Shown here one piece after another: positions 13,128 through 23,328 of a DNA stretch of 64,000 nt (the stretch's first letter is position 1; each line of letters starts with the position of its first letter). Under the pieces are notes generated by a model. The model had not been told where the DNA came from, searched no databases, and worked only from the letters and a program-made list of their open reading frames with translations. The translations under genes were made by a program, and so were the position numbers. This stretch comes from Botryotinia globosa. Lineage: Eukaryota > Ascomycota > Leotiomycetes > Helotiales > Sclerotiniaceae. The stretch is from the NCBI GenBank assembly GCA_014898425.1, contig RCSZ01000021.1, forward strand, positions 248,001-312,000. The letters are read 5' to 3'.

Positions 13128-14875
13128 TCATTTAGGTTCAGAGAAAGTTAACGCAGTTGTGGTATCCGCCCATGATCGTATTCTCTTTCCGAATATATAC
13201 ATTGGGATTGTCGTCAGCATGAGACCTAAAGTCAACGCCGTGAAAGTTGAGAAAAACACAAAAGGGCCGGCTGCAGTATAATAATCGTTGAATACGAACG
13301 TGAGACCGAAAGCAAAGGCGCTTTTAATAATCTAAAATAAACATTAGACAATTGCTTCCTCACCTTGTCTTAAACGAAACGATAGCTTACCATAGCAAGA
13401 CCAAAGGCTTCACCAGATCGCTGACCGCATACATCGTTGGTGTATGTAACAACGCCGGTGCACCCAGCACCAACCGCAAAATTCAAAATCGCCATGAACA
13501 CACCGCACGTAATTGGCGAGAGGCCTTTATCAATGGCAGCTGCAAGACCAAATCCACCAATAGCCATTGTGATAAATGCCGGTATAATGATAAGAAGACG
13601 AAACTCAGGCTCGTACATGCCACAATTGCGTAATGCCAGATATCCGACTACCTTGTCGCAAGCCCACCCCGCTGTGAGTGTTCCTATTGTGGATCCAATC
13701 AAAGGTGCGATTCCTGCAAGGTTTCTGACTGCAGTTGTGCCCATATTATATGGTTTTGCTCCGAGGATTTGAGAGACCACAGCACCGATTAGAACGATCC
13801 ATGTAAAAATTACTGACCACATCAGACATCCCCAAAGAACTGCAGGGTGTGCTAAAAGGATAATCGGATCTACACAGAGTTTGAAAACGCGGCTTTGGTT
13901 GCGAAACTTTACAGCGCCAAACCCAAAATGGTATTGGCAACTGGATACTTGAGAATAACTCTCAACATCTGAGCTTCTGATCTCATTATTTGGTCAGCTT
14001 ATTGTCGGCGCCAGTTGATCAGATTTCTCTTTTGGGGACGTTGAGTTATCGCCGGAGGTATCGACTTCAACGGAGTTATCTAAGCCTGTGTTGCGGTAGA
14101 AAGTCGTCTCGGGGAAGCAGACGAAGGTTGCTGCCAGAATCACAACCCAAAGAATTGCCAGAAGCCAAAAGCTCCAGTGCCAGGACACACTGGAGATTAC
14201 ATATCCACTCACAATTGGTGTGAGATTGTTTGAAATCATGACGCTGAAATTCCAAAGTCCAATACGTCTCCCACGTTCGTGCACAAAGAATACATCAGTA
14301 ATCGAAGCGGTACCCGCCATTGCAAAGAAGCCGCCCATTCCAAGTCCTACGGTGATAAGTTAACAGTGCTCAAATTCTTCCAGAAAGACTTTTGCTAGAA
14401 CTCACCTTGTATTGCGCGTGCCGCCAATAGGGAATTGTATGAATTTGCTGCGCCAGCCCAGCAACATCCAGCCACAATGAACCGTCGTCACAAGGTACAC
14501 CATTCGCTTTCCATATATTTCAGCTATACAGGGACAAAGGTACGCGCTCATACCAAGAGTCATTATAAAGCTGCCATTCAGAAGAGCCATATCAGTCAAC
14601 TGCACATCGAGTGATATGGCGACTGCAGTAAACTCAGGCACAAGAACTGGCCCGAGTGACCCTGCTGCACATGCCCCGAAGAGAATAGTCGCGAAGAGAA
14701 GTTCTTTTTTATATCGAGGCCAGTTCAATGGATCTAATGGCGACTCGAAGGGCTTGGGGACAAGGATGAGTCGCGTCCCGACTCCCTCAGGGTCTGATGC
14801 ATTGCGCAAATTCTCTGGGAGATTCGTTCCAGATGGGACTGTGCTTGACACTGGCTCCAGAATTCCGAAAGCCAC
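13128..14875 (-). pseudogene. MFS (DHA1-type) drug transporter, decayed
   Basis: Strong MFS homology throughout: an N-terminal leader ending DPLNWPRYKKELLF, then LGMSAYLCPCIAEIYGKR, AGAANSYNSLLAARAIQG, LGMGGFFAMAGTASITD, the HERGRR loop, SWHWSFWLLAI, and late helices ending near IPMYIFGKRIRSWAD with a TGA at 13128. Introns at 13332-13390 and about 14339-14405 are conserved. Three lesions are visible. The expected initiator (family proteins begin with a motif like MxFGILE) is GTG at 14873-14875, with no in-frame ATG before an upstream stop. The frame shifts near 14476-14482, between YLVTTV and the IVAGCCW sequence that continues the helix. A TGA interrupts the frame at 13994-13996. An unusual intron could remove the last lesion but not the others. 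Confidence 0.8.
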
Positions 14876-15049
14876 TTCGGTTTTACGTTTGAAGAATAGA
14901 TGCGGCTAAATGCGCAAGAGGAAGCTGCTTCAATTTTCTTTCCAAATATGAAGATAATGAAAAGGAATGGATGCATATTTCTAGAGCAAACCATTGTGGC
15001 TTCTTATATCTTAAATTCATTTCAGTATATCTAGACTTCTGATATGTAG

Positions 15050-15561
15050 TAAGAGTTTAGGCCCCGGCTTATCGCACACTAAGCGAAAACACACCAAAAA
15101 GCCTTATTTCTTTAACTTTTGAACTATATATTATTTCAATCAATCTTTTAATTAGATTTATAAAATTTATTCTGATAATAAATAATTAATGAGATTATAT
15201 AAAAAAATGAGTGAATTATTTTTAATAATTTTTTTGATAAAATTGTAAGTATTTAAAATTGGAATTCCCGAAATTTTCAAAAAAATCGATTTTTTTATAT
15301 AAGAAAAGCATTACATATTAAAGAATTTGAAGATTTCCAACTTTAAATACTTATAACTTTATTCAAAAAATTATTAAAAATATTTCACTCATTTTTTCAG
15401 AAACTAATTATAGATATTATTTAAATAATCAATTTTCAAATTATATTTTCCATTCATTAAAGAATTATAAAAATAATTAATTTATATAGGAAAACAATAT
15501 TTTTGCAGGGATTCTGTCACGAAATAGGGTGGTGTGCGATAAGCCGAGGCCTAAACTCTTA
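15050..15561. mobile_element. 508-bp inverted-repeat element with TA target duplication
   Basis: Ends at 15052 and 15559. The left terminus AGAGTTTAGGCCCCGG continues into CTTATCGCACAC. The right terminus, read inverted, starts AGAGTTTAGGCCTCGG and continues the same way, giving near-perfect arms of about 28 bp. Flanking TA on both sides (15050-51, 15560-61) is the target duplication expected of Tc1/mariner transposons. Inside is a second inverted pair of about 65 bp (around 15204-15272 against 15328-15397), so most of the element can fold back. The interior is AT-rich and non-coding, so it is a non-autonomous element. It sits between the transporter pseudogene and the truncated nitrilase. 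Confidence 0.8.
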
Positions 15562-15651
15562 CATGCCATTGACTTCATCTTATCAAATGGCTTGGTTGAT
15601 GTGATCTTAGTCTTATCAAACAATCAAGCGGCTCCAATATGCCGCCGCGAT

Positions 15652-16223
15652 AGCTTCATGGTTGATCTCACTGGCATTGGACGAGTGGGAATTTTAGCGT
15701 GCTGGGAACATGCACTTCCTCTACTAAAATATCACAGTTATAGCCAGCGCGAAAGTATTCACGTCTCCCAGTGGCCACCAATATGGGAACATAATGGAGG
15801 GCCTGATCTTTGGTCCATGTCCAGGGACGGTATGTTTTTATATTGCAATTTGGAGATAAATAAGCTAATAGAGTTTCTCTAGGAAGCCGAACTCTTTCGC
15901 AGACATGTGCCATAGAATCACAATCATTCGTCTTACATACTACAGCAGTGCTCAGTCAGGACGGAATAGATAGAATGGATACGAGTAATGGCCTTGTTAT
16001 GAACGCGCCTGGTGGAGGCACTTCTGCAATTTTCGGCCCAGATGGTCGAAAACTGTCCGAAGATTTGCCAGATACAGTCGAGGGTTTCTTATATGCAGAC
16101 CTCGATCTAGATGAAATTCTGAAATCGAGGAGTTTCTTAGATTTTTGTGGTCATTATAGTCGACCTGATTTCCTCACTATAAGTGTCAACGATATAGAAA
16201 GTGTTTTGGCGGATAGTCCGTAA
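15652..16223 (+). pseudogene. Nitrilase, 3' half only
   Basis: Two exons separated by an intron at about 15829-15881 encode the C-terminal half of a nitrilase-superfamily enzyme: DLTGIGRVGILACWEH (with the catalytic-Cys motif CWEH), then LLKYHSYSQRE and IHVSQWPP, and after the intron SFVLHTTAVLSQDGID, NAPGGGTSAIFGPDGR and FLDFCGHYSRPDF, with TAA closing at 16223. The N-terminal half, including the catalytic Glu and Lys of the Glu-Lys-Cys triad, is absent; upstream sequence does not resemble a nitrilase and reaches the inverted-repeat element within about 100 bp. No convincing start codon exists. The piece is therefore best read as a remnant, with the 5' half lost through rearrangement or transposition. 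Nitrilases hydrolyse nitriles to carboxylic acids and ammonia. Confidence 0.8.
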
Positions 16224-18855
16224 AGTTAGTTGGTCTCGGAAAAAAACACAAGTGCCTTGCTATGAACTTCGGTATACCCAATTTCACAAATTCAGATTCG
16301 CATTATTGTCTCAATCGACAAGAAACATGCCACATCGTACAAGTTTTTCAATCACAAAGTCAGGTCGATCGCTACTGGTAGCCGCGGGCAGATCTCTCGT
16401 GCGTCGTGTCATTTTGGACAGCGATTGTCGTTTCGCTGGTTATTTTCATTTGTCACTGGAGTTGGGAATCTGTATGAACAAATTTTTTAATCACTCATGC
16501 TGTAATTAATTCTGTAACCACACAGGATTTATCACTGCAGCTCCTAATCCTCTTCCGATCATGATAGAATCCGAGCTCCTGAGTGATCTGTCTAGTATCT
16601 TTCTCAAACTGACTCCGCATATGGAGTAAAAAGGCCCATCAAAAGGATGCCTCCGAGATAGAGCAGTTAGTTTCTAGATTTTAATACATTGTCGATCTAA
16701 AGGGTGGGGTTTGCAGTAATGGCACTTGTGTTTCGTTATCCAGGCGGCTCCAACTTGCCGCCTCCAAAGGCTAACTTTAAGCGAAAAGGGGATCCCTATT
16801 TATCGCTATTGACTATTACGATGGTTTATCAAAGTGCTAATCAATCATTGAAGATAAGATAAGAGGTGATGAATGGTGCTAATGATTATAAGATTACAAT
16901 CTACAAATGCACGAAGGATTCCAGACGGTTCAATCTTTAACTTGACTGTGCACTATGGAGCTTAGGGTATTGCTCAATAAGTCATTTAAAGGAAACTTGT
17001 ATGCTTATATGTCCACTTCTGTATCAATGTCGAATTACTATCATCCCAAACTATCAGATATTGATTCCTCAATTGAGCACAGAATGATCCCATCTAGTAA
17101 ATCCAAGAGTATATTAACTTCTGGCAATGTGTAGCTTAGATTCCGTCATTCATTCAACGTTGGGGTCTAGATTAAACGTGGAAGGGAGAATTATCGCTTA
17201 CAACATTAAGAATTAGTTTAGTCACTCACTCTACTTTCATCCTCGCTAAGACATTGAATCATCTCGTCTGACATCTACGGATAACATTGTCGACATCCGA
17301 CTTGGAAGCTGAACTGACTAGTCTAGTTCCTTAGGCTTTACTCAATCAAATCATGTTTCATATCGTCTAGGGGGACTTGGAATTTTCGGCTTTCTCATGA
17401 GCTTTTCTTGAACATTTTACCGGCATTTCATGGAGTTCTGTGAGCTTTGTATGCCATTTGGGTGGGATATCTCAGTATGCCTACATGCCTCAAAAGCCCG
17501 GAATAGCTGGATACAGCAACTGAAAGTTCACTTTAGGGTCACATGATGTGTCTTTATTCATGTAGACCAGGTCATACCTGTATCGTACGTATTTGAGAAT
17601 TTTTGGGGTGTATTTTCGTGTTCTCAAAGCCCAGTGTCATGGGTCTCGAGCACCAAAAGTCCAGTCTCGTGGATTTTTTCAACTACGGTTCGATTCATTT
17701 GGGTTCTTTCGGAATTAGAATGCCATTGCTGGGTATATTTAGCTCCTGCAAAGGTCATCGTAGCTCGCAAATATACGATGAGGTACCCAAAAGTTCCTTT
17801 CTAAGGATTTCCAACGCGTTTCCTACTCATTTTGACCAAAGCATACCTGAAAATCTATTCTTCAGCACCATACAGTGTATTGCTAGAGTCATCAAAGTTC
17901 AGAAGGGAATTGCTCAGTGACTCAAAACCCCAATGATTCGAAGAACATCTTAAAGGTGCTTATGAATCACCCCCATTCAGTGACTGGGAGCCCCTAATGA
18001 ATTGAAAAGTGCTACGTACTCGCCTATGTTAGACCTCTTTCTAAGCAAAATAAGTGAATGAATGGCATCTCGAGGTTATTTTGACTCAAATTATTTCATA
18101 ATGACTATTGATAACCTTAAATCACTCATACAGATTGATATGAGTGTGAAAACACCACATTCTGAGGTGTTGTTACTCGAAAAGTCAACAGAACGATTAT
18201 TCATTGCCCTGAATCACACACATTTTGTATTTGAGGTATGAATTTGTTCTATTTCGAGGGCATTTTGACTCAAAAATATGCAGGATGCCACGGATATAGT
18301 GGTAGATAGATGATTACACGCCGTTTCGAAATGTTTTTTTGACTCGAAATGTTTATCAAGTGACACAGGAATTCCTTGAATGACACAACATAAGAAATGT
18401 CTCATGAATTTTTATGACTTCCAGGCAATTTTGACTCGAATTAAATGATTCTTAGCCTCTATTCCCAGTCCCCAACGGTGCTCAAATAGGACTGGTTCCC
18501 CCTCTTCGGTACCCTTTTTTCCTGCCCGAACATATTCTTCTCAAATTCACACCAAGAATCTTACCATCGCTTGAAAGCCTCTCACTAGATCTCCTAGCAC
18601 AGATTCTTAAGCTCCTTATCACATAGGGTGACCTCGTACACGCACGACTTATCCTTTTCCCTATTGCAGAAAGCTTAGGTATCTTTGATTCTTTATGACT
18701 TATGAGTTCGGTGGCTAAATGGAGGCAGTTTCTGATCCCTCAAGGGTTGATATTATATCACACAAAAAAAGAAGTCTAAATCCTACACTTAAAAAGTATG
18801 TTCACATGTACAGCCCTCACCCCAGGACGAGTAAATACTTACCAGTACGAGTAGT
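16224..18855. other. Intergenic, no supported gene; TTTTGACTC repeats
   Basis: No frame resembles a protein family. A weak MFS-like phrase on the minus strand near 16530-16570 could not be extended. The 17.4-18.5 kb part looks like a diverged repeat array in which TTTTGACTC followed by AA or GA recurs near 18079, 18268, 18339 and 18429, with related sequence at 17923. A promoter for the following gene must lie at the end of this stretch, but no clear TATA box was seen. Confidence 0.5.
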
Positions 18856-20346
18856 ATGTCTGATTACAGGTGGCCCGAAGAATCCTTCGACGAAAATGGC
18901 GAGAGATATATGAAATTTTGGGCTGATGGAGCATGGCATGACAGTCGTAATCTCCGTCAAGACTCATCCTCTACCCCTCAATCACCACAATACACTCGGC
19001 CCATACCTAACCGAGACCAACCTACCGTTTCATCGCCTTCTTATAATCAGGGCTACTCAACTTCTCAGTCCTATTCCACAGGACAGAACCAGCCTACCCA
19101 TCATCCTGCCCCTACTCAAGGCTACTCTGACACTAACCCGGGCTATGGCATTAGTCAGGGCTACTCTGGCACAAGCCAAGACTACTCTGCCCAGTCCGCC
19201 CCTCAGGGTTGGATGTCTAGCATGAATGTCGACACATCATACACCCAAGGCCGCGCTTCAATCCCATCAGACAGCGATAGAGGAGATACAAGCTATGCTT
19301 CAGGCTCGGCTCCTATACAAAACCAAGCCGGTTACAATTCCTCGCTTACGGGCAGTTCGCAGATGTTTGAAGAGCCCGAAGAAATAGATTGGAGCACAAG
19401 CGCAGTTCGCTCGGAAGCAATCTTCGCAAGAAGGCGATCAGGCTCTGGTTCCGGTTCGGTCGGCTCACCGAGGCGCTTTAACTTTGATTATCAGAGTTCC
19501 ATGGACAGTAACATACTTCGCTGTCCCTATCAACTACCGGTAGTTGATTCCATAACCCATGTATCCGACGGCAGTGGAGCGGAACGAACATGCAATGCAG
19601 TAGCGGAAAAAGGTATAAGATACTGCACAACGCATAGGGGCGGTATGCCACTTCCGATGTATTGCCAGTCACTTTTAAGGGAGGAACAGGAGTATACCAA
19701 AGACTCTGCTGGAAATTTTATAGGCTTGGAACCAAGGCTCAAGACAATGGTAAGGCTACCATCGGGTGCTTTTGTTAACCCAAAATGCGGTAACCCAATG
19801 ATCACCGAGCAGTTCTACTGTCTAAACTGTCGGCCTGTTTTACTAAACTGTTCTTTTCAAGTTGCAAATCCAACTGTACGTCTATGCGACAGAGTAGGTC
19901 AACCAGAACATGATCCAGTTAATGCGTCGGTGTGGCCTCGCGTTTACCAGAATTTTTGGAACTGTCCAGATCACAAAACGAGTGTTGATCAGGGGCCATG
20001 CCATCCTGCTCCTGCTCGAAGGCCCTCATCTACTTCATTCGGAGATCCAGAGCCGGGTTTATATATGGACGAACTTGCGCCACTTCAACCACCCCCAAGC
20101 TCACGAAGGTCTGGAGCTGCTCGGGCAGAGTACTCTAGAGGAAAGTATATGCACAGGAGTAGAAAAAGCGATTCAACAGAATATACCAAAGAGCAATGGA
20201 AGGAAGAACGAGACAATGAGAAAGCGGAAAACGCGAGGATAGAAAGGGATCGCGAGCACGGAAAACGAGAATCGGGACAACATAGGAAGTCAAGTAGAGA
20301 GCAGGGGGAGGCAAGTACCAAGAAGCATCGTCATCGAACTTCTTAA
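18856..20346 (+). CDS. Unrecognised protein with Tyr/Ser/Gly/Gln-rich N-terminus, Cys-rich centre and charged tail
   Basis: Single-exon frame of 496 aa starting MSDYRWPEESF. Residues about 40-170 are low complexity with recurring GYS, SYS and DYS units, resembling the prion-like regions of FUS-type RNA-binding proteins. Residues about 223-382 hold eleven cysteines (including CLNC near 322-325) with interspersed His, and could bind zinc. Residues about 430-496 are mixed-charge, dense in Lys, Arg and Glu (KEQWKEERDNEKAENARIE), and end KKHRHRTS, typical of nuclear proteins. No signal peptide or membrane segment. I do not recognise the family. The arrangement suggests a nuclear or RNA-associated role, but this is inference. 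The length of the frame and its non-random composition support a real gene. Confidence 0.75.
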   Translation: MSDYRWPEESFDENGERYMKFWADGAWHDSRNLRQDSSSTPQSPQYTRPIPNRDQPTVSSPSYNQGYSTSQSYSTGQNQPTHHPAPTQGYSDTNPGYGISQGYSGTSQDYSAQSAPQGWMSSMNVDTSYTQGRASIPSDSDRGDTSYASGSAPIQNQAGYNSSLTGSSQMFEEPEEIDWSTSAVRSEAIFARRRSGSGSGSVGSPRRFNFDYQSSMDSNILRCPYQLPVVDSITHVSDGSGAERTCNAVAEKGIRYCTTHRGGMPLPMYCQSLLREEQEYTKDSAGNFIGLEPRLKTMVRLPSGAFVNPKCGNPMITEQFYCLNCRPVLLNCSFQVANPTVRLCDRVGQPEHDPVNASVWPRVYQNFWNCPDHKTSVDQGPCHPAPARRPSSTSFGDPEPGLYMDELAPLQPPPSSRRSGAARAEYSRGKYMHRSRKSDSTEYTKEQWKEERDNEKAENARIERDREHGKRESGQHRKSSREQGEASTKKHRHRTS

Positions 20347-20521
20347 TAAAATACCAGGCAAAACTTTAAGCTAGCTTGTGTATATTAGTCCGTTGCTTTA
20401 CCGAATACAAAAAAATCGTTGCTTTTTATCTCTCTTATCTCCCTTTGAATAACACATTCTAGTATACCCGTCACCTTCAGAAACCACTTCCTTCTTTCAA
20501 ACTCGCCTTCTAACCCCCCTT

Positions 20522-22321
20522 TTAAACCCCATACTTCTCAGTCAACCCACCGACCGGAATCTTCACCTTGAACACCAGTGCCTGATTATCAAGATTATAT
20601 CCACTCCCATCACTATACGTGAACTTTCCTCCCTCCAAATACCCATCTTGCGTGATAAAATCGTTATCACTCAGACTGAAAATATACTATATTATTCCTT
20701 CATTAGCAAATCTCCCTCTCTCCAAGAAATGAATAACATACCCATTCCCCATCCGCGCCCTCCTTCCCATCAACAGGCACTACAGCAATACTTTCCCACT
20801 TCTCATTTAACAGTCCTTTATCTGTCTTTCCCCCATTATGTACTCCAAACCTCTTCAATTCATCATTATCATTGACATCCAACCACGCACAATAGGTCGC
20901 CGTTTTAATTCCGCTCCCTAGAACCCCCGTCGAGCTCGCAATCGCGCAAGTAGCACAATCGTACTTCGACCCCTTAACATTCGTCGCGTTGCTAATATCG
21001 AAAATATCTATCTGTCTATAAATACTCTCCGTGCTGTCCTGTCCATTCCCTGACCCAGAATCTCTTGCCAGAACCAAGAATTGTCCATTGGGTAAGGCAT
21101 GGATTTCAGACTGCGCAGCTACTTTTGGGTTTTTACTAGCTTTAGCCGTTGGATCTGTCCATAAAGGAAGAGGAACCACATATTCACTCAAATATAATGG
21201 TTTTCCCGGGTCTGAGATATCATATGAGAGAAAGCGACTATAGCGTTCTGTTTGAGATTTCAGACCACCTTCTTGATTATTTGCTGCTTGGAGAAGTGTG
21301 TAGAGAGTTTTTCCATCGACAGATATACTGAGACCTTCGAATCCATGGTTATTATCTCTACCAGTAGGGTTATCGGCAGGTGAAACGTCATCGCCGGAAC
21401 CTTGGTCGGGATAATGGTAGGGAGAGTCAGCGGAGAAAGATTCGCTACCATTACGCAAGGGAATGAAGGCATCTGGTGGTCGTATGGCGGATGTCATCGT
21501 GCCGGTAGAGTTAAAGTGATAAATATAGGGGCCCTGGTGGATAGTTAGACAAGGTGAAACATTAGAAAGCCGGGAAACATACATATTCATCACTAACCCA
21601 CCATCCTCCAGCTCCATCCAACACCAATCCCTCAGCATCAACCGATACCCTCCTTCCGCCGGTCCCGTTTCCTCCAAATCCATCGCCCGTATACGTCGCG
21701 ACAGGCAAATCGGAGAATCCCGCATAACTCAAATGACCCGATCCATCCGCGTCTAGCCCTGTTGTTGGTGTCCCATCCGGTCCAGAAAACAGAACCGTAT
21801 CACTATATTTGAACCACAAATTATTTCTCGAAGGACTTTTCACTGTCGCGTTAGTCGCTGGTGTAAAAATGATGTCGAATTTATGAACCCGTGTTTGAAA
21901 GTTTAAGGTGCCTTCTGTATTCCTATCATGTCCGTTAGAACCCTCAATTAACCTCCTCCCCTAAACGACTCAATTATTTGAGCCGTATCTCCAGGAATGA
22001 TAGATAAGTGGTAGATTGAGGGGGAAAAGGGAACTGAAATGCAACAAACCATCCCCTATCAGGCAAAGCCCACAAAATCCCCGTGTAACTACCATTCTCT
22101 AACTTCTCCCAACTCTTTGTGTCAATCGCGATCGCACTCCCAATCCCTCCAATTGTGTCCCCGAATTTATCACGTGCAGTACCTGGAATATATCCATAGC
22201 CTCCTAGTGCCTGATACGTATATGTATTTCCATTACATGTAGTTTGATTAACGTATGAATTACCTTGAGCTGCTGCCAGCCCAAAGAGAGGGGTCACTGT
22301 GAGGAACGTTCTTAAAGACAT
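20522..22321 (-). CDS. Secreted esterase-like-activity-of-phytase family protein
   Basis: Four exons on the minus strand (22321-22050, 21922-21583, 21533-20742, 20686-20522) with GT-AG introns of 127, 49 and 55 nt give 522 aa. The first 19 residues are a signal peptide (MSLRTFLTVTPLFGLAAAQ). Recognisable blocks are GYGYIPGTARDKFGDTIGGIGSA, WALPDRGWNTEGT (across intron 1), the GGRRVSVDAEGLVL segment, GWWVSDEYGPYIYHF (across intron 2), NNHGFEGLSISVDGKTLYTL, and a C-terminal SLSDNDFITQ. These match the phytase-like esterase beta-propeller family (PF13449), extracellular proteins of unsettled substrate in fungi. Several N-x-S/T sites (NQT, NGS, NST, NGT) fit secretion. The last intron was chosen because it joins GEWYIFSLSDND in frame. 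Confidence 0.85.
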
Positions 22322-23328
22322 CACTAGAAATCTTATAAACAGTACCAATGCCAACAATAAAAGAAGTAAAGGTATACAGGAACATTGTAGAGATCGCGGG
22401 GTAACATGGAGAGCATATATTCCTGGCTCCGGGTGAAGCGGGTGCCAATATACATGAAATATATTGACGATTAAAGGATCCGTATTGCCACCGGAAGACT
22501 GACCAATGAATGATGCAACGTGCCTGAAGTTGAAGATGCGGAAGCTTCCTAGCTTTCTTACCCCAGGTACAATTTTGCAGTATGTTGCACTGAAGGATGA
22601 ACTAATGACGAAGATTATGCAAGAAGGGAAGGTCACCATGACTTGTGGTTAGATACATGCACGTTGTAGTGTTGAGAGTCTTGATTGGTCAGCTCACTCT
22701 GACTAGGATATTTGGCATGGAGTAAGTAATCTTGCAATGCATGTCAATATGAAAAGTACCTACTAGGTACTTTATGAAGAATCGTCACATTAAAAAAATT
22801 CATAATTCCTTGATGCCATATTTATTGTGATATCTGAGAATGCTTTTGCATTTCTTTCATATGTCGTATCTCATTCCCATTTCATTTCGCCCAATGCCTT
22901 AAAAATTGCTCAGACTTCCTCCACCAACTGGCACATGCGTAATGTGCCTCCTAAATTCAAAGGTATCGAGAAATGAAAAATTGCTTCGCAAATGCCTATT
23001 GTGTATCGCCTCACGATGTTCATCGGAGAATTGAATCTAAACAGAAATTACTTTTTTAGATAACAATATCATTCTGATCCTTCGTAGTAACTCCACGTAG
23101 GTAGCGACATTGCTCCTAAGTATGTGATATCATTGGGCGAAAAAGTAAAAGAAAAAATCATTATCCAGATCGGACACCAGTTTGTCCTGCTAGATGTATA
23201 TGGAAAGTTGTTCAGAGATCATAAACATCCCAACCATCAAGTTTATTGGCATTGTAGTTGATTCGGCGTTTTTGATCCGAGGGTGGGTTTTCCGGTCGTA
23301 CAAAGTCGATCCGTAGCTCCTCGTCAAG
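22322..23328. other. Intergenic, esterase-like promoter and CRM1 3' flank
   Basis: About 1 kb without a supported gene. The minus-strand frame covering 23190-23468 overlaps the end of CRM1 in another frame and is not a gene. Confidence 0.6.

Noticed and set aside
13880..14060. Short intron that would remove the TGA at 13994 in the MFS gene
   Set aside because: No consensus donor lies upstream in the right place, and the start-codon loss and frameshift remain anyway.
16530..16640. Minus-strand phrase resembling an MFS helix (MIGRGLGAAVINPV)
   Set aside because: Could not be extended on either side into a transporter.
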